This document shows positions 55,619 through 64,000 of a DNA stretch of 64,000 nucleotides, piece by piece. The stretch lies in the NCBI GenBank assembly GCA_041300525.1, contig JBGLNJ010000001.1, positions 558,001 through 622,000 of the forward strand, given 5' to 3'. This DNA comes from JBGLNJ01 sp041300525 (GTDB lineage: Bacteria; Chloroflexota; Anaerolineae; Fen-1058). Under the pieces are notes generated by a model. The model did not search any database and was not told the DNA's origin. It saw only the letters and a list, made by a program, of their open reading frames with translations. Numbering within the stretch: the stretch's first letter is position 1; the number at the start of each line of letters is the position of its first letter. A program made the translations under genes and the position numbers.

Positions 55619-57203
55619 ACTGCTCAGGCAAGGACGCCGGGACGAGATTTGGAAAAAGCACTGCGGCTTCATTGACCTGAGCCTGGAAGAGTTCATGAAC
55701 ATCCAGAAGGAACTGCTTATGGAGCAGATCCAACTGCTGGGCCGGTGCGAGTTGGGCCGGAAGCTGCTGGGCGGAAAGGTGCCGGCCAGTGTGGACGAGT
55801 TCCGGCAGAATGTGCCGTTGACGACATATCAGGACTATGCCCCTTACCTGCTGGAAAAGCGCGAAGATGTCCTTCCCGAAAAACCCCACGTCTGGGTATG
55901 CACCTCTGGCCGCTCAGGGGAGTATGAACGCAAATGGGTCCCCTACCCAGAAAAGACTGCTACCAAAATCACCTCCTATGTCTTTGCCATGTTCATGTTC
56001 GGATCCAGCGATCAGAGAGATGATTTCGTATTTGAAGAGGGAGATGTGACTCTGGCTACACTGGCTCCTCCCCCATACGCGAGTGGTTGGCTGGCTCGTA
56101 GCATGTTGGAGCTATTTCCTTTCAGATATATCCCGCCCTTGGACAAAGCAGAGCAAATGGAGTTTCAAGAGAGGATCAAAGGGGGGTTCGAGCTTGCGCT
56201 CAAGGAAGGGATAGATGTCTTTTATGGCCTTTCCAGTGTTCTGGTAAAAATTGGCGAGCAATTCGAGCAAAGCTCAGGTGGGATGGACAAGCGCCTGTTA
56301 CTGCACCCCCGAGCCATGGCGCGCGTGGTGAAGGGGCTGATCAAGAGCAAGCTCGCAGGAAGGCCCCTGCTTCCCAAAGATCTGTGGCCCGTCAAGGTCA
56401 TTGCAGCCGGCGGAACGGATACTCGCATATACGTTGACAAGATCGTCAAGTATTGGGGCAAACCCCCCGTCGAAGGATACGCCGGCGCTGAAGCTGGGTT
56501 GATCGCCATACAAACCTGGGGCACGGGTCTCACTTTTGTCCCTGATATGAACCTTTTGGAGTTCATCCCAGAGGACGAGCTGGCCAAGTCTAGACAAGAT
56601 CCGAGCTATCAACCTGGCACGCTGCTCCTGGATCAGGTCACCCCGGATCGTGTTTACGAGATTGTCCTTACAAACTTTCATGGTGGACCATTCGTGCGAT
56701 ACCGATTGGGTGATTTGCTCAAGATCACCGCCCTGGGCAATGAAAAAGCCGGGGTCCGTATCCCGCAGATGGTTTTCCACTCACGGGCCAATGACATCAT
56801 TGATCTGGGCAGCTTTGCCCAACTGATCGAAGGAACGATCTCCCAGGCGCTCACGAACGCGAAGGTGGATTATGAGGATTGGATCTGTGCCAAAGAGTTT
56901 GAAGGGACAAAGCCGAGGCCGCATCTTTACATCGAGATGAAAGCGGACAAGTCCCGAAGCAAAGAGGAAATTGGGAGGGCTATTCACCAGACCTTGCAGG
57001 ACCTGAATCCAGAGTATCGCGATTGGGTCGAGATGCTGGATGGGCAGCCACCCTATGTAACCTTCCTTTCACGAGGCACTTTTCGACGCTTTACGTTGGA
57101 GAAACAAGCGGCCGGCGCTGACCTAGCGCACCTCAAGCCGGTGCGGATGAAACCGTCCGGCACAGTGCTCGGCGACTTGATGCGTCTCAGCGAGCAAAGG
57201 TAA
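55602..57203 (+). CDS. GH3-family adenylating (acyl-acid amido-synthetase-like) enzyme
   Basis: The 533-residue protein shows GH3-type ANL motifs: an ATP loop VCTSGRSGEYE, the position of YASTEG as GYAGAEAG, and VRYRLGDLLKI with the conserved Asp. Plant GH3 enzymes conjugate amino acids to auxin or jasmonate; bacterial ones have few assigned roles. With an ICMT-like enzyme just upstream, I infer carboxylate activation (adenylation, then amide formation) of a lipid or small acid. Length fits the family. Its start is inside the previous gene end. Confidence 0.85.
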   Translation: MTTTVELLRQGRRDEIWKKHCGFIDLSLEEFMNIQKELLMEQIQLLGRCELGRKLLGGKVPASVDEFRQNVPLTTYQDYAPYLLEKREDVLPEKPHVWVCTSGRSGEYERKWVPYPEKTATKITSYVFAMFMFGSSDQRDDFVFEEGDVTLATLAPPPYASGWLARSMLELFPFRYIPPLDKAEQMEFQERIKGGFELALKEGIDVFYGLSSVLVKIGEQFEQSSGGMDKRLLLHPRAMARVVKGLIKSKLAGRPLLPKDLWPVKVIAAGGTDTRIYVDKIVKYWGKPPVEGYAGAEAGLIAIQTWGTGLTFVPDMNLLEFIPEDELAKSRQDPSYQPGTLLLDQVTPDRVYEIVLTNFHGGPFVRYRLGDLLKITALGNEKAGVRIPQMVFHSRANDIIDLGSFAQLIEGTISQALTNAKVDYEDWICAKEFEGTKPRPHLYIEMKADKSRSKEEIGRAIHQTLQDLNPEYRDWVEMLDGQPPYVTFLSRGTFRRFTLEKQAAGADLAHLKPVRMKPSGTVLGDLMRLSEQR

Positions 57204-57272
57204 CTTGGTTTCACACCCTTGCGAAGGGCTTGCCCTGAGTGAAACGAAGGGTCTAAATCTTCGCAAGGGCAA

Positions 57273-57459
57273 GCAATTACGGGCGATGATCTTCGTTTCG
57301 GCCATAGCGACCGAGGTCGCGCCTAATGAGCCTTCGGCTGGTTGTCCGCCTTCGCGGACAAAATCTCGTCCACGCAGGTGGACGACCGGCTGAAAGCCCC
57401 ATAGGCGCGGTTTCAACCGCCAGCCAAGTGGCCGAAACGAGAATCAAGGCCCAATTACG
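57273..57459. repeat. Long imperfect inverted repeat (MITE-like) before the kinase
   Basis: GGCGCG...GGCCGAAACGA...ATCA...GCCC...AATTACG-type sequence occurs in opposite orientation at 57323-57273 and 57404-57459, with a smaller hairpin between. It covers the first codons of the longest kinase frame. It is flanked by TTCGCAAGG repeats on the left. Confidence 0.6.
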
Positions 57460-57475
57460 AGCAAAGGACGATCCC

Positions 57476-60400
57476 TTGATTCCGAACGTTCTGATCCCAC
57501 TCGTGGCCTCCCTTGTCTACGGGGTACTGCTGTTCGTTGTCCTGCGACATCGCTCGGGCAGCAAGCTCAACCAAGCTTTTGCCCTGTACCTGTTGGCTAT
57601 GACCATCTGGGGTCTAGGCTCCGCTTTGCTGCATGCCGACGTTCCACTTGGGCCTCTGTTTTGGAATAAAGCCATGGGCATGGGGACCGGGGCAATGCCC
57701 CTATCATTTTTCTATTTCGTCCAAGTGTTTGTACACACTGTCGAGGGACGGAAAAAGTGGCTCTACATCGGTCTGGCCTCGTACCTTGTATTCTTAATCG
57801 TGAATTTCATGGGGTATGCAGTCAAAAGTGGGTATGTCGTCAACGGAGTTTTCTACTATGAACTCGGGCCAGCGGTAGCGATTGTCGCCGTCAACTGGTA
57901 CTTTTTCGTTGGATTCTCCATCTTTGACCTGGTCCGGCAATACAGAACGATAAAGGATGAAATCCAGCGGAATAGAATCCGATACGCTTTAATGGGGATC
58001 AGCGTGGTGGTCTTGGGCACTTTTACCAACTTTACACCCCTCGGCAAATACCCGATTGATATCGCCGCTAATCTCGTCAACGCGCTGCTGATCACCTACA
58101 CCATCGTTCGCTATGAACTCTTGGACCTCACCCTCGTCATCCGCAAGGCGCTGGCTCAGGCCGTGCTGACCGGATCAGTGGTCGGCACTTATTTGGCGCC
58201 GATCTTGGTCTACGTGCTGCTCGCCCAAGGGTCAGCGGCTGATCTGCATTTGCTGCCAGCCCTTGTTTCTCTGGTTATTGCGGTGGCGATGGCCGTATCT
58301 GTCCGGGCGCTGCAAGGTCGGATCGAAAACCGAGTGGATCGGCTCTTTTTCCGCGAGCGATACGATGCGTACCGAATGGTCCAAGAGCTTGGCCAAAAGA
58401 TGGCGAACACACTGGACCTCGACGGACTGATCACGATGCTTCTGGAACGGGTGGCTGAAACCCTGCACCCCAAGAGTGTGGGGCTTTTGCTCAAGGAAGA
58501 GGCGACCGGCGAATTCTACTTGGCAGCCGGTAGAGGATTGCGCGAACCGAGAGTCTATCTGCGGTGGCGAGCCGATCATCCAATCAGCCGCTGGCTCAGC
58601 CGGGAAGGCAAGCTCCTGACCGGGAGGGAGCTGGATGTGATCCCCCAGTTGCGAGGGCTTTGGATGCAAGAGTGGACTGACCTCTTGCCATTGGGAGTCG
58701 AGCTTTTCGTCCCGCTGGTGGCAAGGGGAAACCTGGTCGGGATCCTCATCCTCAGCTCGAAACAGTCAGAGGAAGCATTTACCGCGGATGATAGAAACCT
58801 CCTGGCCTGGTTGGCCAGCCAGGTAGCAGCATCCGTAGAGAACGCCCGGCTGTACGAGGCCGAACGCGCCGCGCGGCAGCGTCTTGAGACGCTGTACCGC
58901 ATCGGGCAAACTCTCAACTCTACGTTGGACACTGGCGCTATTCTTGACCAACTCACCGACGAGGCCATGCGCGCCACGCACGCTGCCCACGGCGGGGCGC
59001 TCGTGGCGCGCCGCGAGTTGGGACACTTCGAGGTGCGTTCGGTGCGCGGCTATTCTCCAGAAGGGGCCGAGCAAGCATTTGCTCTCCGGTTGCCGTTGGA
59101 TCGCGGTCTCAACGGCCGGGCCTACCGCACCCGGCAAGTCGTTTGCGTGGACGATGTCCTGGCCGACCCCGACTATGTCGAGTCTGTCCTGAACCCGCGC
59201 TCTGAACTGGTAGTGCCCATCGTCCGCGGCGATCAAGTACTGGGGAACCTCAACCTGGAAAGCCCCGAGGTGGGTGCTTTCCACGAGGTTGACCTGGGCT
59301 TTTTGCAAGCTGTGACCGACCAAGTCGCGATTGCATTGGAGAACGCTCGGCTGTACGAAGCCGTGAGTCGGAGCCAGCAAGAATGGGAAGCCACCTTCCA
59401 GGCCATCACCGATTGCATTTGCATTTGTGACGCCGACTTGCGCATCCTGCGGGCCAATCAGGCCCTGGCTCAACGGCTGGGCGCCGCACCGAAAGATCTG
59501 ATCGGCCGGCGATGTGACGAGGTGTTGCACTGCTCCGCCGACTCACTCCTCGTCCCCGTGGATGAACGGCGCATCAATGCCGAGCGGGACGAACACATTC
59601 TGGGCAGCACCTTTCGAATCTCCAGCTTCCCACTCCGTGACGAAGAGGGACAAGTCGTGGGCAGTGTCCAGATGCTCAAGGACATTAGCGAACGTGAAGC
59701 TTTGGAAGAGATGTGGAAACGCTACGAATTCATTGTCAACGCCTCCAAAGATTCCATGGCCCTCATCGGCCCTGACTATACGTACAAAGCCGTCAATACA
59801 GCATTCTGCGAGGCGCACCACAGAAAACTGGAACAAATCGTGGGAAAGAGTGTGGCTGAAATTTGGGGCCACGAAAGGTTTGCGGAACAAATCAAAGAGC
59901 CACTCGATCAGTGCTTTGCAGGGATAGAAGTACACTATCAGCTCTGGTTTGGCTTTGCCGCTCTCGGGCGACGGTGTTTCGACGTGAGCTACTACCCTTA
60001 CCACGGCGGTGGAAGGAACATCACGGGCGCCGTGGTCGTCTCTCGGGATATCACCGACCGCCAACAAGCAGAAGATGCCTTGAGGGAGGAACGGGGCCAG
60101 CTGGCCCAGCGGGTGGAAGATCGCACCGCCGAACTGAGCGCCGCCAACGCCGAACTGGCGCGGGCAGCCCGGCTGAAAGACGAGTTCTTGGCCAGCATGA
60201 GCCACGAACTGCGCACGCCGCTCTCCGGTATCCTCGGCCTATCGGAAGCGCTGCAGCAACAAGTGTATGGCCCCCTGGCCGAAAAGCAGTTCAAGGCGCT
60301 TCGCGGCATCGAAGAGAGTGGGCAGCATTTGCTCAATCTCATCAACGACATTCTCGACCTCTCCAAAATCGAAGCGGGCAAAGTGGATCTGCAAATCGGC

Positions 60401-61312
60401 GCCGTGGCGGTGGCAGAAGTTTGCCAGGCCAGTCTGCGCATGATCAAGGAAATCGCGCAAAAGAAGAGACTCGCAGTGTCCTTCAACATGGACCGGCTGG
60501 TGACCACGGCGCAAGCGGATAGCCGCCGTTTGAAGCAAATGCTGGTCAACTTGTTGAGCAACGCCGTCAAGTTCACTCCCGAGGAAGGTTCGATTGGCCT
60601 GGAGGTGGAAGGCGACGCCGCGCAAAAGATGATCTGCTTTACCGTTTGGGACACGGGGATCGGCATCGCGCGGGAGGACGTGCCGCGGCTATTCCATCCC
60701 TTTGTGCAACTGGACGGCCGGCTTGCGCGCGAATACTCGGGGACCGGGCTGGGGCTGTCGCTCGTCCGGCGCATGGCCGAGATGCACGGTGGCCGTGTGG
60801 CCGTCGAGAGCGAGCCGGGCAAAGGCAGCCGGTTCACCCTCACGCTCCCCTGGGCCGGGCCGACAGAAGAGACTCTGCTCGCCCGTGACGTCACCCCTGC
60901 GCCGCAGCAATCGCTCGCAACAGAATTCCCGCCAGTCGCCGATCAACCGTTGATCCTGTTGGCCGAAGATAATGAGATCACCCTGGCCGCCCTGAGTGAT
61001 CTTTTGCGATCACGGTCTTTTCGGGTCGCGATCGCCCGCAATGGAAACGAGGCGCTTGAACGGGCGCGGGAAATCCACCCGGCCCTCATCCTCATGGACA
61101 CCCAGATGCCGGGAATGGATGGGCTGGAAGCCACGCGCCGCATCCGCGCAGAAACCGAATTGGCTGCGATCCCCATCATCGCTCTAACCGCATTGGCCAT
61201 GCCCAGTGACCGGGAACGGTGCCTGGCAGCCGGCGCGAATGATTATATGAGCAAACCCTTGAGCCTGGGAAAATTGGTCAAAGCTATTGAAAATCAACTC
61301 GCAAAATCTTAG
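57476..61312 (+). CDS. Membrane hybrid histidine kinase (7TM-GAF-GAF-PAS-PAS-HisKA-HATPase-REC)
   Basis: From TTG 57476 the protein has 1278 residues: an N-terminal seven-helix sensor module of the histidine-kinase type (about 1-230), two GAF domains (about 300-620), two PAS domains (about 630-870), a coiled coil, HisKA box SMSHELRTPLSGI at about 907, HATPase with GTGLGLSLVRRM, and a receiver from about 1158 with Asp in LMDTQMPGMDG. The ORF opens further upstream at ATG 57326, but those 50 codons are a repeat; AAAGGA precedes the TTG. The next gene, 15 bases away, is its probable response partner. Confidence 0.85.
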   Translation: MIPNVLIPLVASLVYGVLLFVVLRHRSGSKLNQAFALYLLAMTIWGLGSALLHADVPLGPLFWNKAMGMGTGAMPLSFFYFVQVFVHTVEGRKKWLYIGLASYLVFLIVNFMGYAVKSGYVVNGVFYYELGPAVAIVAVNWYFFVGFSIFDLVRQYRTIKDEIQRNRIRYALMGISVVVLGTFTNFTPLGKYPIDIAANLVNALLITYTIVRYELLDLTLVIRKALAQAVLTGSVVGTYLAPILVYVLLAQGSAADLHLLPALVSLVIAVAMAVSVRALQGRIENRVDRLFFRERYDAYRMVQELGQKMANTLDLDGLITMLLERVAETLHPKSVGLLLKEEATGEFYLAAGRGLREPRVYLRWRADHPISRWLSREGKLLTGRELDVIPQLRGLWMQEWTDLLPLGVELFVPLVARGNLVGILILSSKQSEEAFTADDRNLLAWLASQVAASVENARLYEAERAARQRLETLYRIGQTLNSTLDTGAILDQLTDEAMRATHAAHGGALVARRELGHFEVRSVRGYSPEGAEQAFALRLPLDRGLNGRAYRTRQVVCVDDVLADPDYVESVLNPRSELVVPIVRGDQVLGNLNLESPEVGAFHEVDLGFLQAVTDQVAIALENARLYEAVSRSQQEWEATFQAITDCICICDADLRILRANQALAQRLGAAPKDLIGRRCDEVLHCSADSLLVPVDERRINAERDEHILGSTFRISSFPLRDEEGQVVGSVQMLKDISEREALEEMWKRYEFIVNASKDSMALIGPDYTYKAVNTAFCEAHHRKLEQIVGKSVAEIWGHERFAEQIKEPLDQCFAGIEVHYQLWFGFAALGRRCFDVSYYPYHGGGRNITGAVVVSRDITDRQQAEDALREERGQLAQRVEDRTAELSAANAELARAARLKDEFLASMSHELRTPLSGILGLSEALQQQVYGPLAEKQFKALRGIEESGQHLLNLINDILDLSKIEAGKVDLQIGAVAVAEVCQASLRMIKEIAQKKRLAVSFNMDRLVTTAQADSRRLKQMLVNLLSNAVKFTPEEGSIGLEVEGDAAQKMICFTVWDTGIGIAREDVPRLFHPFVQLDGRLAREYSGTGLGLSLVRRMAEMHGGRVAVESEPGKGSRFTLTLPWAGPTEETLLARDVTPAPQQSLATEFPPVADQPLILLAEDNEITLAALSDLLRSRSFRVAIARNGNEALERAREIHPALILMDTQMPGMDGLEATRRIRAETELAAIPIIALTALAMPSDRERCLAAGANDYMSKPLSLGKLVKAIENQLAKS

Positions 61313-61327
61313 GTCAGGAGGCAGGAG

Positions 61328-62779
61328 ATGACACAAACAGGCACGTTCCTCATCGTTGACGATGACCCGCTCGCGCGAGAGGTACTGGAGGGCTTGTTGG
61401 CCAGCCGAGGATATCAGACGGTCTCTGCCGCCAACGGGCCCGATTGTTTGACTCGGGCTGTCGAATACGCCCCGGACGCAATTTTGCTGGACGTGATGAT
61501 GCCGGGGATGAACGGTTTTCAAGTGTGTGAGCGCTTGCGTGCCGATGCTCGATCGGCCGAAGTGCCTATCATCATGCTGACCGCACTGGACGATCGTGAC
61601 TCGCGTTTGCAGGGTCTCCGCGCTGGAGCCGACGACTTTATCTCCAAGCCGTTTGACAGCCTGGAGTTGGAGGCGCGCTTGCAGACCATCACCCGCGTCA
61701 ACCGTTACCGCCGTTTGATGACGGAACGCGCCCGGTTCGAGTGGCTCATCGAACATTCGGAGGAAGGCTATCTCGTCCTCGATGACCAGGGAGACATACG
61801 CTATGCCAACCCCAAAGCCAGGCTATATCTGCACCTGACCCCAGATGACAGTGCTGCACTCGGGCAGAACTTTATAGATTTGGTCCTCCAACGATTTCGC
61901 TGTCAGCCACCCGATGCCTGGCAAATCTGGCCCGATCAGCTCCCCCAGCCGATGGCGCGTTACTTGGTTCAGCCTGAGACAACCACGGCAAGAGCATTTT
62001 GGCTACAGGTCGAGGCGCCGGATTTGCCGCTGGTCGCCGACATGGGGCGGGTGATTCACTTGCGGGATGTGACGGCTCAACAGGCCCTGCAGCGCGATAT
62101 CTATAGCTTCCAGTCACTGGTCTCACACAAACTGATCACGCCACTCACCCCCCTGATGGCCGGGTTAGAGTTGCTCAAACTAGAAACCCGGGTCTGGGCA
62201 AGCGCGGATGTGAACGAATTAATAGACGCGGCTCTGCGAGGCGCCAATAGACTATACAACCAATTCATGAGCATATTTGCTTATTTGGATTTCCCGGCAC
62301 TGGCCAAAATCGGGGAAGGTTGTCCGCTGGCGCAACTTGAGCCAATGGCCACCGGCTTGAGCACTGAGGCTGGCCTGGAATCGGTGACCGTGACAGTCGC
62401 TGCCGGCTTGCAGGCGGCGCGGCTCACACTCTCGGTCCAGGGAATGGAATTGGCTTTGCGCGAGATACTGGAGAACACGATAAAGTTCCACCCCCAACGA
62501 ACTCCGACAGTGGAGATGACGGTGACCCAAGCCGGCGACACCGACATCTGCTTGCAAATTTGCGATGATGGCTTGACGCTCTCCCCGGAGCAACTGGCCC
62601 AGGTGTGGACGCCTTATTTTCAACCAGAAAAGAGTTTCACCGGCCAGGTGAGCGGGATGGGGTTAGGCTTGCCCCTGGTGGCCGCACTCGTCTGGAATGT
62701 GGGTGGCACGAGCCGCCTCTACAACCGCATAGACCACGCCGGGGTCGTCGTGGAACTCACCTTGCCGCTAGAGCGGTAA
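61328..62779 (+). CDS. Receiver-PAS-kinase-like response protein
   Basis: The 483-residue cytoplasmic protein has an N-terminal receiver (FLIVDDDP, Asp in LLDVMMPGMNG, Lys in ISKPFD), a PAS-like domain (EEGYLVLDDQGDIRYANPKA), a degenerate HisKA segment FQSLVSHKLITPLTPLMAGL retaining His, and an HATPase with MGLGLPLVAALV. It may be phosphorylated by the upstream hybrid kinase. AGGAGGCAGGAG lies before the ATG. A strong terminator follows. Confidence 0.85.
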   Translation: MTQTGTFLIVDDDPLAREVLEGLLASRGYQTVSAANGPDCLTRAVEYAPDAILLDVMMPGMNGFQVCERLRADARSAEVPIIMLTALDDRDSRLQGLRAGADDFISKPFDSLELEARLQTITRVNRYRRLMTERARFEWLIEHSEEGYLVLDDQGDIRYANPKARLYLHLTPDDSAALGQNFIDLVLQRFRCQPPDAWQIWPDQLPQPMARYLVQPETTTARAFWLQVEAPDLPLVADMGRVIHLRDVTAQQALQRDIYSFQSLVSHKLITPLTPLMAGLELLKLETRVWASADVNELIDAALRGANRLYNQFMSIFAYLDFPALAKIGEGCPLAQLEPMATGLSTEAGLESVTVTVAAGLQAARLTLSVQGMELALREILENTIKFHPQRTPTVEMTVTQAGDTDICLQICDDGLTLSPEQLAQVWTPYFQPEKSFTGQVSGMGLGLPLVAALVWNVGGTSRLYNRIDHAGVVVELTLPLER

Positions 62780-62798
62780 GCCGTTTTTCCGCCAGCCT

Positions 62799-62827
62799 GA
62801 TGGCGCGCGATGGCGCGCGATGGCGCC
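62799..62827. repeat. 10-bp tandem repeat
   Basis: GATGGCGCGC repeats nearly three times after the stop. Nothing else is seen in 62780-62890. Confidence 0.7.
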
Positions 62828-62894
62828 GGCAAAACAGCGCATAGGGCAGCCAATCCGTGCGGGCAGCATCCTGGCGCTGGAATGGTTCCTACAC

Positions 62895-62920
62895 GCCGTG
62901 AGCAACCCTCACGGCTTTTT
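62895..62920 (+). terminator. Rho-independent terminator
   Basis: GCCGTGAG, loop CAACC, CTCACGGC, then TTTTT. It separates the kinase operon from uvrB. Confidence 0.9.
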
Positions 62921-62952
62921 GATTGTGCTGGCTATATGCCCCCGCTGCGTGG

Positions 62953-62958
62953 TATAAT
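62953..62958 (+). promoter_or_regulatory. -10 box of uvrB
   Basis: TATAAT about 78 bases before the uvrB ATG. No LexA-type box was recognised in the interval. Confidence 0.5.
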
Positions 62959-63036
62959 GCCATCCGAACCGGCGTTCTAACGCTAACCGCAGCGGATGAG
63001 AGCACCCATCCGATGCAGATTGGACGGAGCAACCCC

Positions 63037-64000
63037 ATGTCCCGCTTCGAACTCGTATCTGATTTCAAGCCGACCGGCGACCAACCGGACGCAATTGAAA
63101 AGCTGGTAAAAGGCCTCCACAAAGGCTACAAGCACCAAGTCCTGCTCGGCGCGACGGGAACCGGCAAGACGTTTGTCGTTGCTCGAATCATCGAGCAGGT
63201 GCAGCGCCCCACGCTCGTCATTTGCCACAACAAGACGCTCGCGGCGCAGCTCTACTCGGAATACAAGTCGTTCTTCCCCAACAACGCCGTCGAATACTTT
63301 GTGTCGTACTATGACTATTATCAGCCGGAAGCCTACATCCCGCGCACCGACACCTACATCGAAAAAGACAGCGACATTAACAAAGAGATCGAGCGGCTTC
63401 GTTTGGCGACCATGGCTTCGGTGTTTTCGCGGCGCGACGTGATCGTGGTTGCCTCTGTCTCGTGCATCTATGCGCTGGGCAACCCGCAGGAATGGGGCCG
63501 CGTCGTCGTACAGCTTGCGCGCGGCGACGTCAAGCGGCGCGACGGCGTGCTGCGCCACCTGGTGGATATCCAGTACGAGCGCAACGACATGGAACTGCGC
63601 CCCGGACGGTTCCGCGTGCGCGGCGACACGCTCGAAGTCATGCCCGCCTACGCCGAGACCGTGTTCCGTGTCGAGTTCTTTGGCGACGAGATTGACCGCA
63701 TCAGCGAGATCGAGCTGGTCACCGGCCAGGTGCTCAAGACGCACGAGCAGGTGAGCATCTACCCGGCCAAGCCGTTCGTCACGCCGGAAGAGCAGTTGGA
63801 TCGCGCGATCCGGGACATTGAAGCAGAACTGGCCGAGCGGCTGGACTATTTCCGCAAGAACGACAAGCTGCTGGAAGCGCAACGGATCGAGCAGCGCGCC
63901 AAGTACGACCTCGAGATGATGCGTGAAGTGGGCTATTGCTCCGGCATCGAAAACTATTCGCGCCACATTGACGGGCGCGCGCCGGGCACTCCGCCCTGGA
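63037..64000 (+). CDS. uvrB: Excinuclease ABC subunit B (partial, cut by window edge)
   Basis: The first 321 codons of UvrB: FKPTGDQPDAIEKL, Walker A LLGATGTGKTF, the beta-hairpin YYDYYQPEAYIPRTDTYIEK and NKTLAAQLYSEYK are family-defining. UvrB unwinds and verifies damage in nucleotide excision repair together with UvrA and UvrC. ATG 63037 follows GGACGGAGCAACCCC. The helicase motifs III-VI lie outside the window. Confidence 0.97.
   Translation, partial: MSRFELVSDFKPTGDQPDAIEKLVKGLHKGYKHQVLLGATGTGKTFVVARIIEQVQRPTLVICHNKTLAAQLYSEYKSFFPNNAVEYFVSYYDYYQPEAYIPRTDTYIEKDSDINKEIERLRLATMASVFSRRDVIVVASVSCIYALGNPQEWGRVVVQLARGDVKRRDGVLRHLVDIQYERNDMELRPGRFRVRGDTLEVMPAYAETVFRVEFFGDEIDRISEIELVTGQVLKTHEQVSIYPAKPFVTPEEQLDRAIRDIEAELAERLDYFRKNDKLLEAQRIEQRAKYDLEMMREVGYCSGIENYSRHIDGRAPGTPPW

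Overview
The window is GC-rich, gene-dense bacterial DNA that most resembles Chloroflexota, probably Anaerolineae. The support is indirect: a DUF6754 / GlmL-like membrane operon, very long multi-GAF hybrid kinases, a paired ArsA-type ATPase locus, a prokaryotic GH3 enzyme, a non-discriminating AspRS behind a T-box, and several genes whose start codon lies only 6-7 bases after a -10 box (likely leaderless mRNAs). No rRNA, tRNA, CRISPR array or complete active insertion sequence was seen. Both window ends cut genes: a PIMT-like lipoprotein on the left and uvrB on the right.

Layout. 1-2.4 kb: PIMT-like lipoprotein (partial), SRPBCC protein, creatininase-family hydrolase and a small zincin. 2.6-10.8 kb: a tightly overlapping same-strand operon of uncharacterised membrane proteins, a zinc-ribbon protein with about 15 Trp-Leu repeats, a GlmL/MutL-like actin-fold ATPase and a barrel-sandwich/KOW-like protein. 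10.7-19.3 kb: a phosphorelay locus with a seven-GAF hybrid kinase, a threonine-synthase-like PLP enzyme fused to a receiver domain, and a receiver-kinase. 19.3-29.8 kb: housekeeping and metabolic genes (DMT transporter, frameshifted RsmC-like methylase, AIR-synthase-like protein, a truncated YhhN/GAF chimera, T-box plus AspRS, holB, a VapBC-like toxin-antitoxin pair, TrmI, a TPR protein). 29.8-30.55 kb: a long stretch without a convincing gene, with a good promoter and hairpins. 30.5-35.5 kb: cstA, then a five-gene locus (thioredoxin-fold-like protein, two small paralogues, two divergent ArsA/Get3 ATPases).

35.6-44.4 kb: an ATPase-TPR gene truncated by a decayed transposase, two ABC exporters with a PIG-L deacetylase, and a PadR regulator with a Cys/His-rich metal-binding protein. 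44.4-52.3 kb: a mosaic minus-strand region rich in methyltransferases (LCMT-like, ICMT fused to metallo-beta-lactamase, membrane-anchored class I enzymes, ketopantoate-reductase-like protein), with C-terminal remnants of lost genes between intact ones and an ABC-methyltransferase chimera. 52.4-57.2 kb: an unannotated SelW/Rdx-type gene with an in-frame TGA (candidate selenoprotein), a lipoprotein glycosidase, a DUF4230 protein, a second ICMT-like enzyme and a GH3-family enzyme. 57.3-62.8 kb: a second hybrid-kinase pair. 63-64 kb: uvrB.

Two themes recur. First, genome plasticity: several ORFs are in-frame chimeras of two truncated genes, and short palindromic repeats sit inside coding frames. 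Second, signalling: five histidine-kinase or receiver proteins, one of them carrying a metabolic enzyme. The best candidates for undescribed systems are the ArsA-pair locus, the GlmL/DUF6754 operon and the PLP enzyme-receiver fusion. All functions are inferred from reading the sequence; no database search was run.
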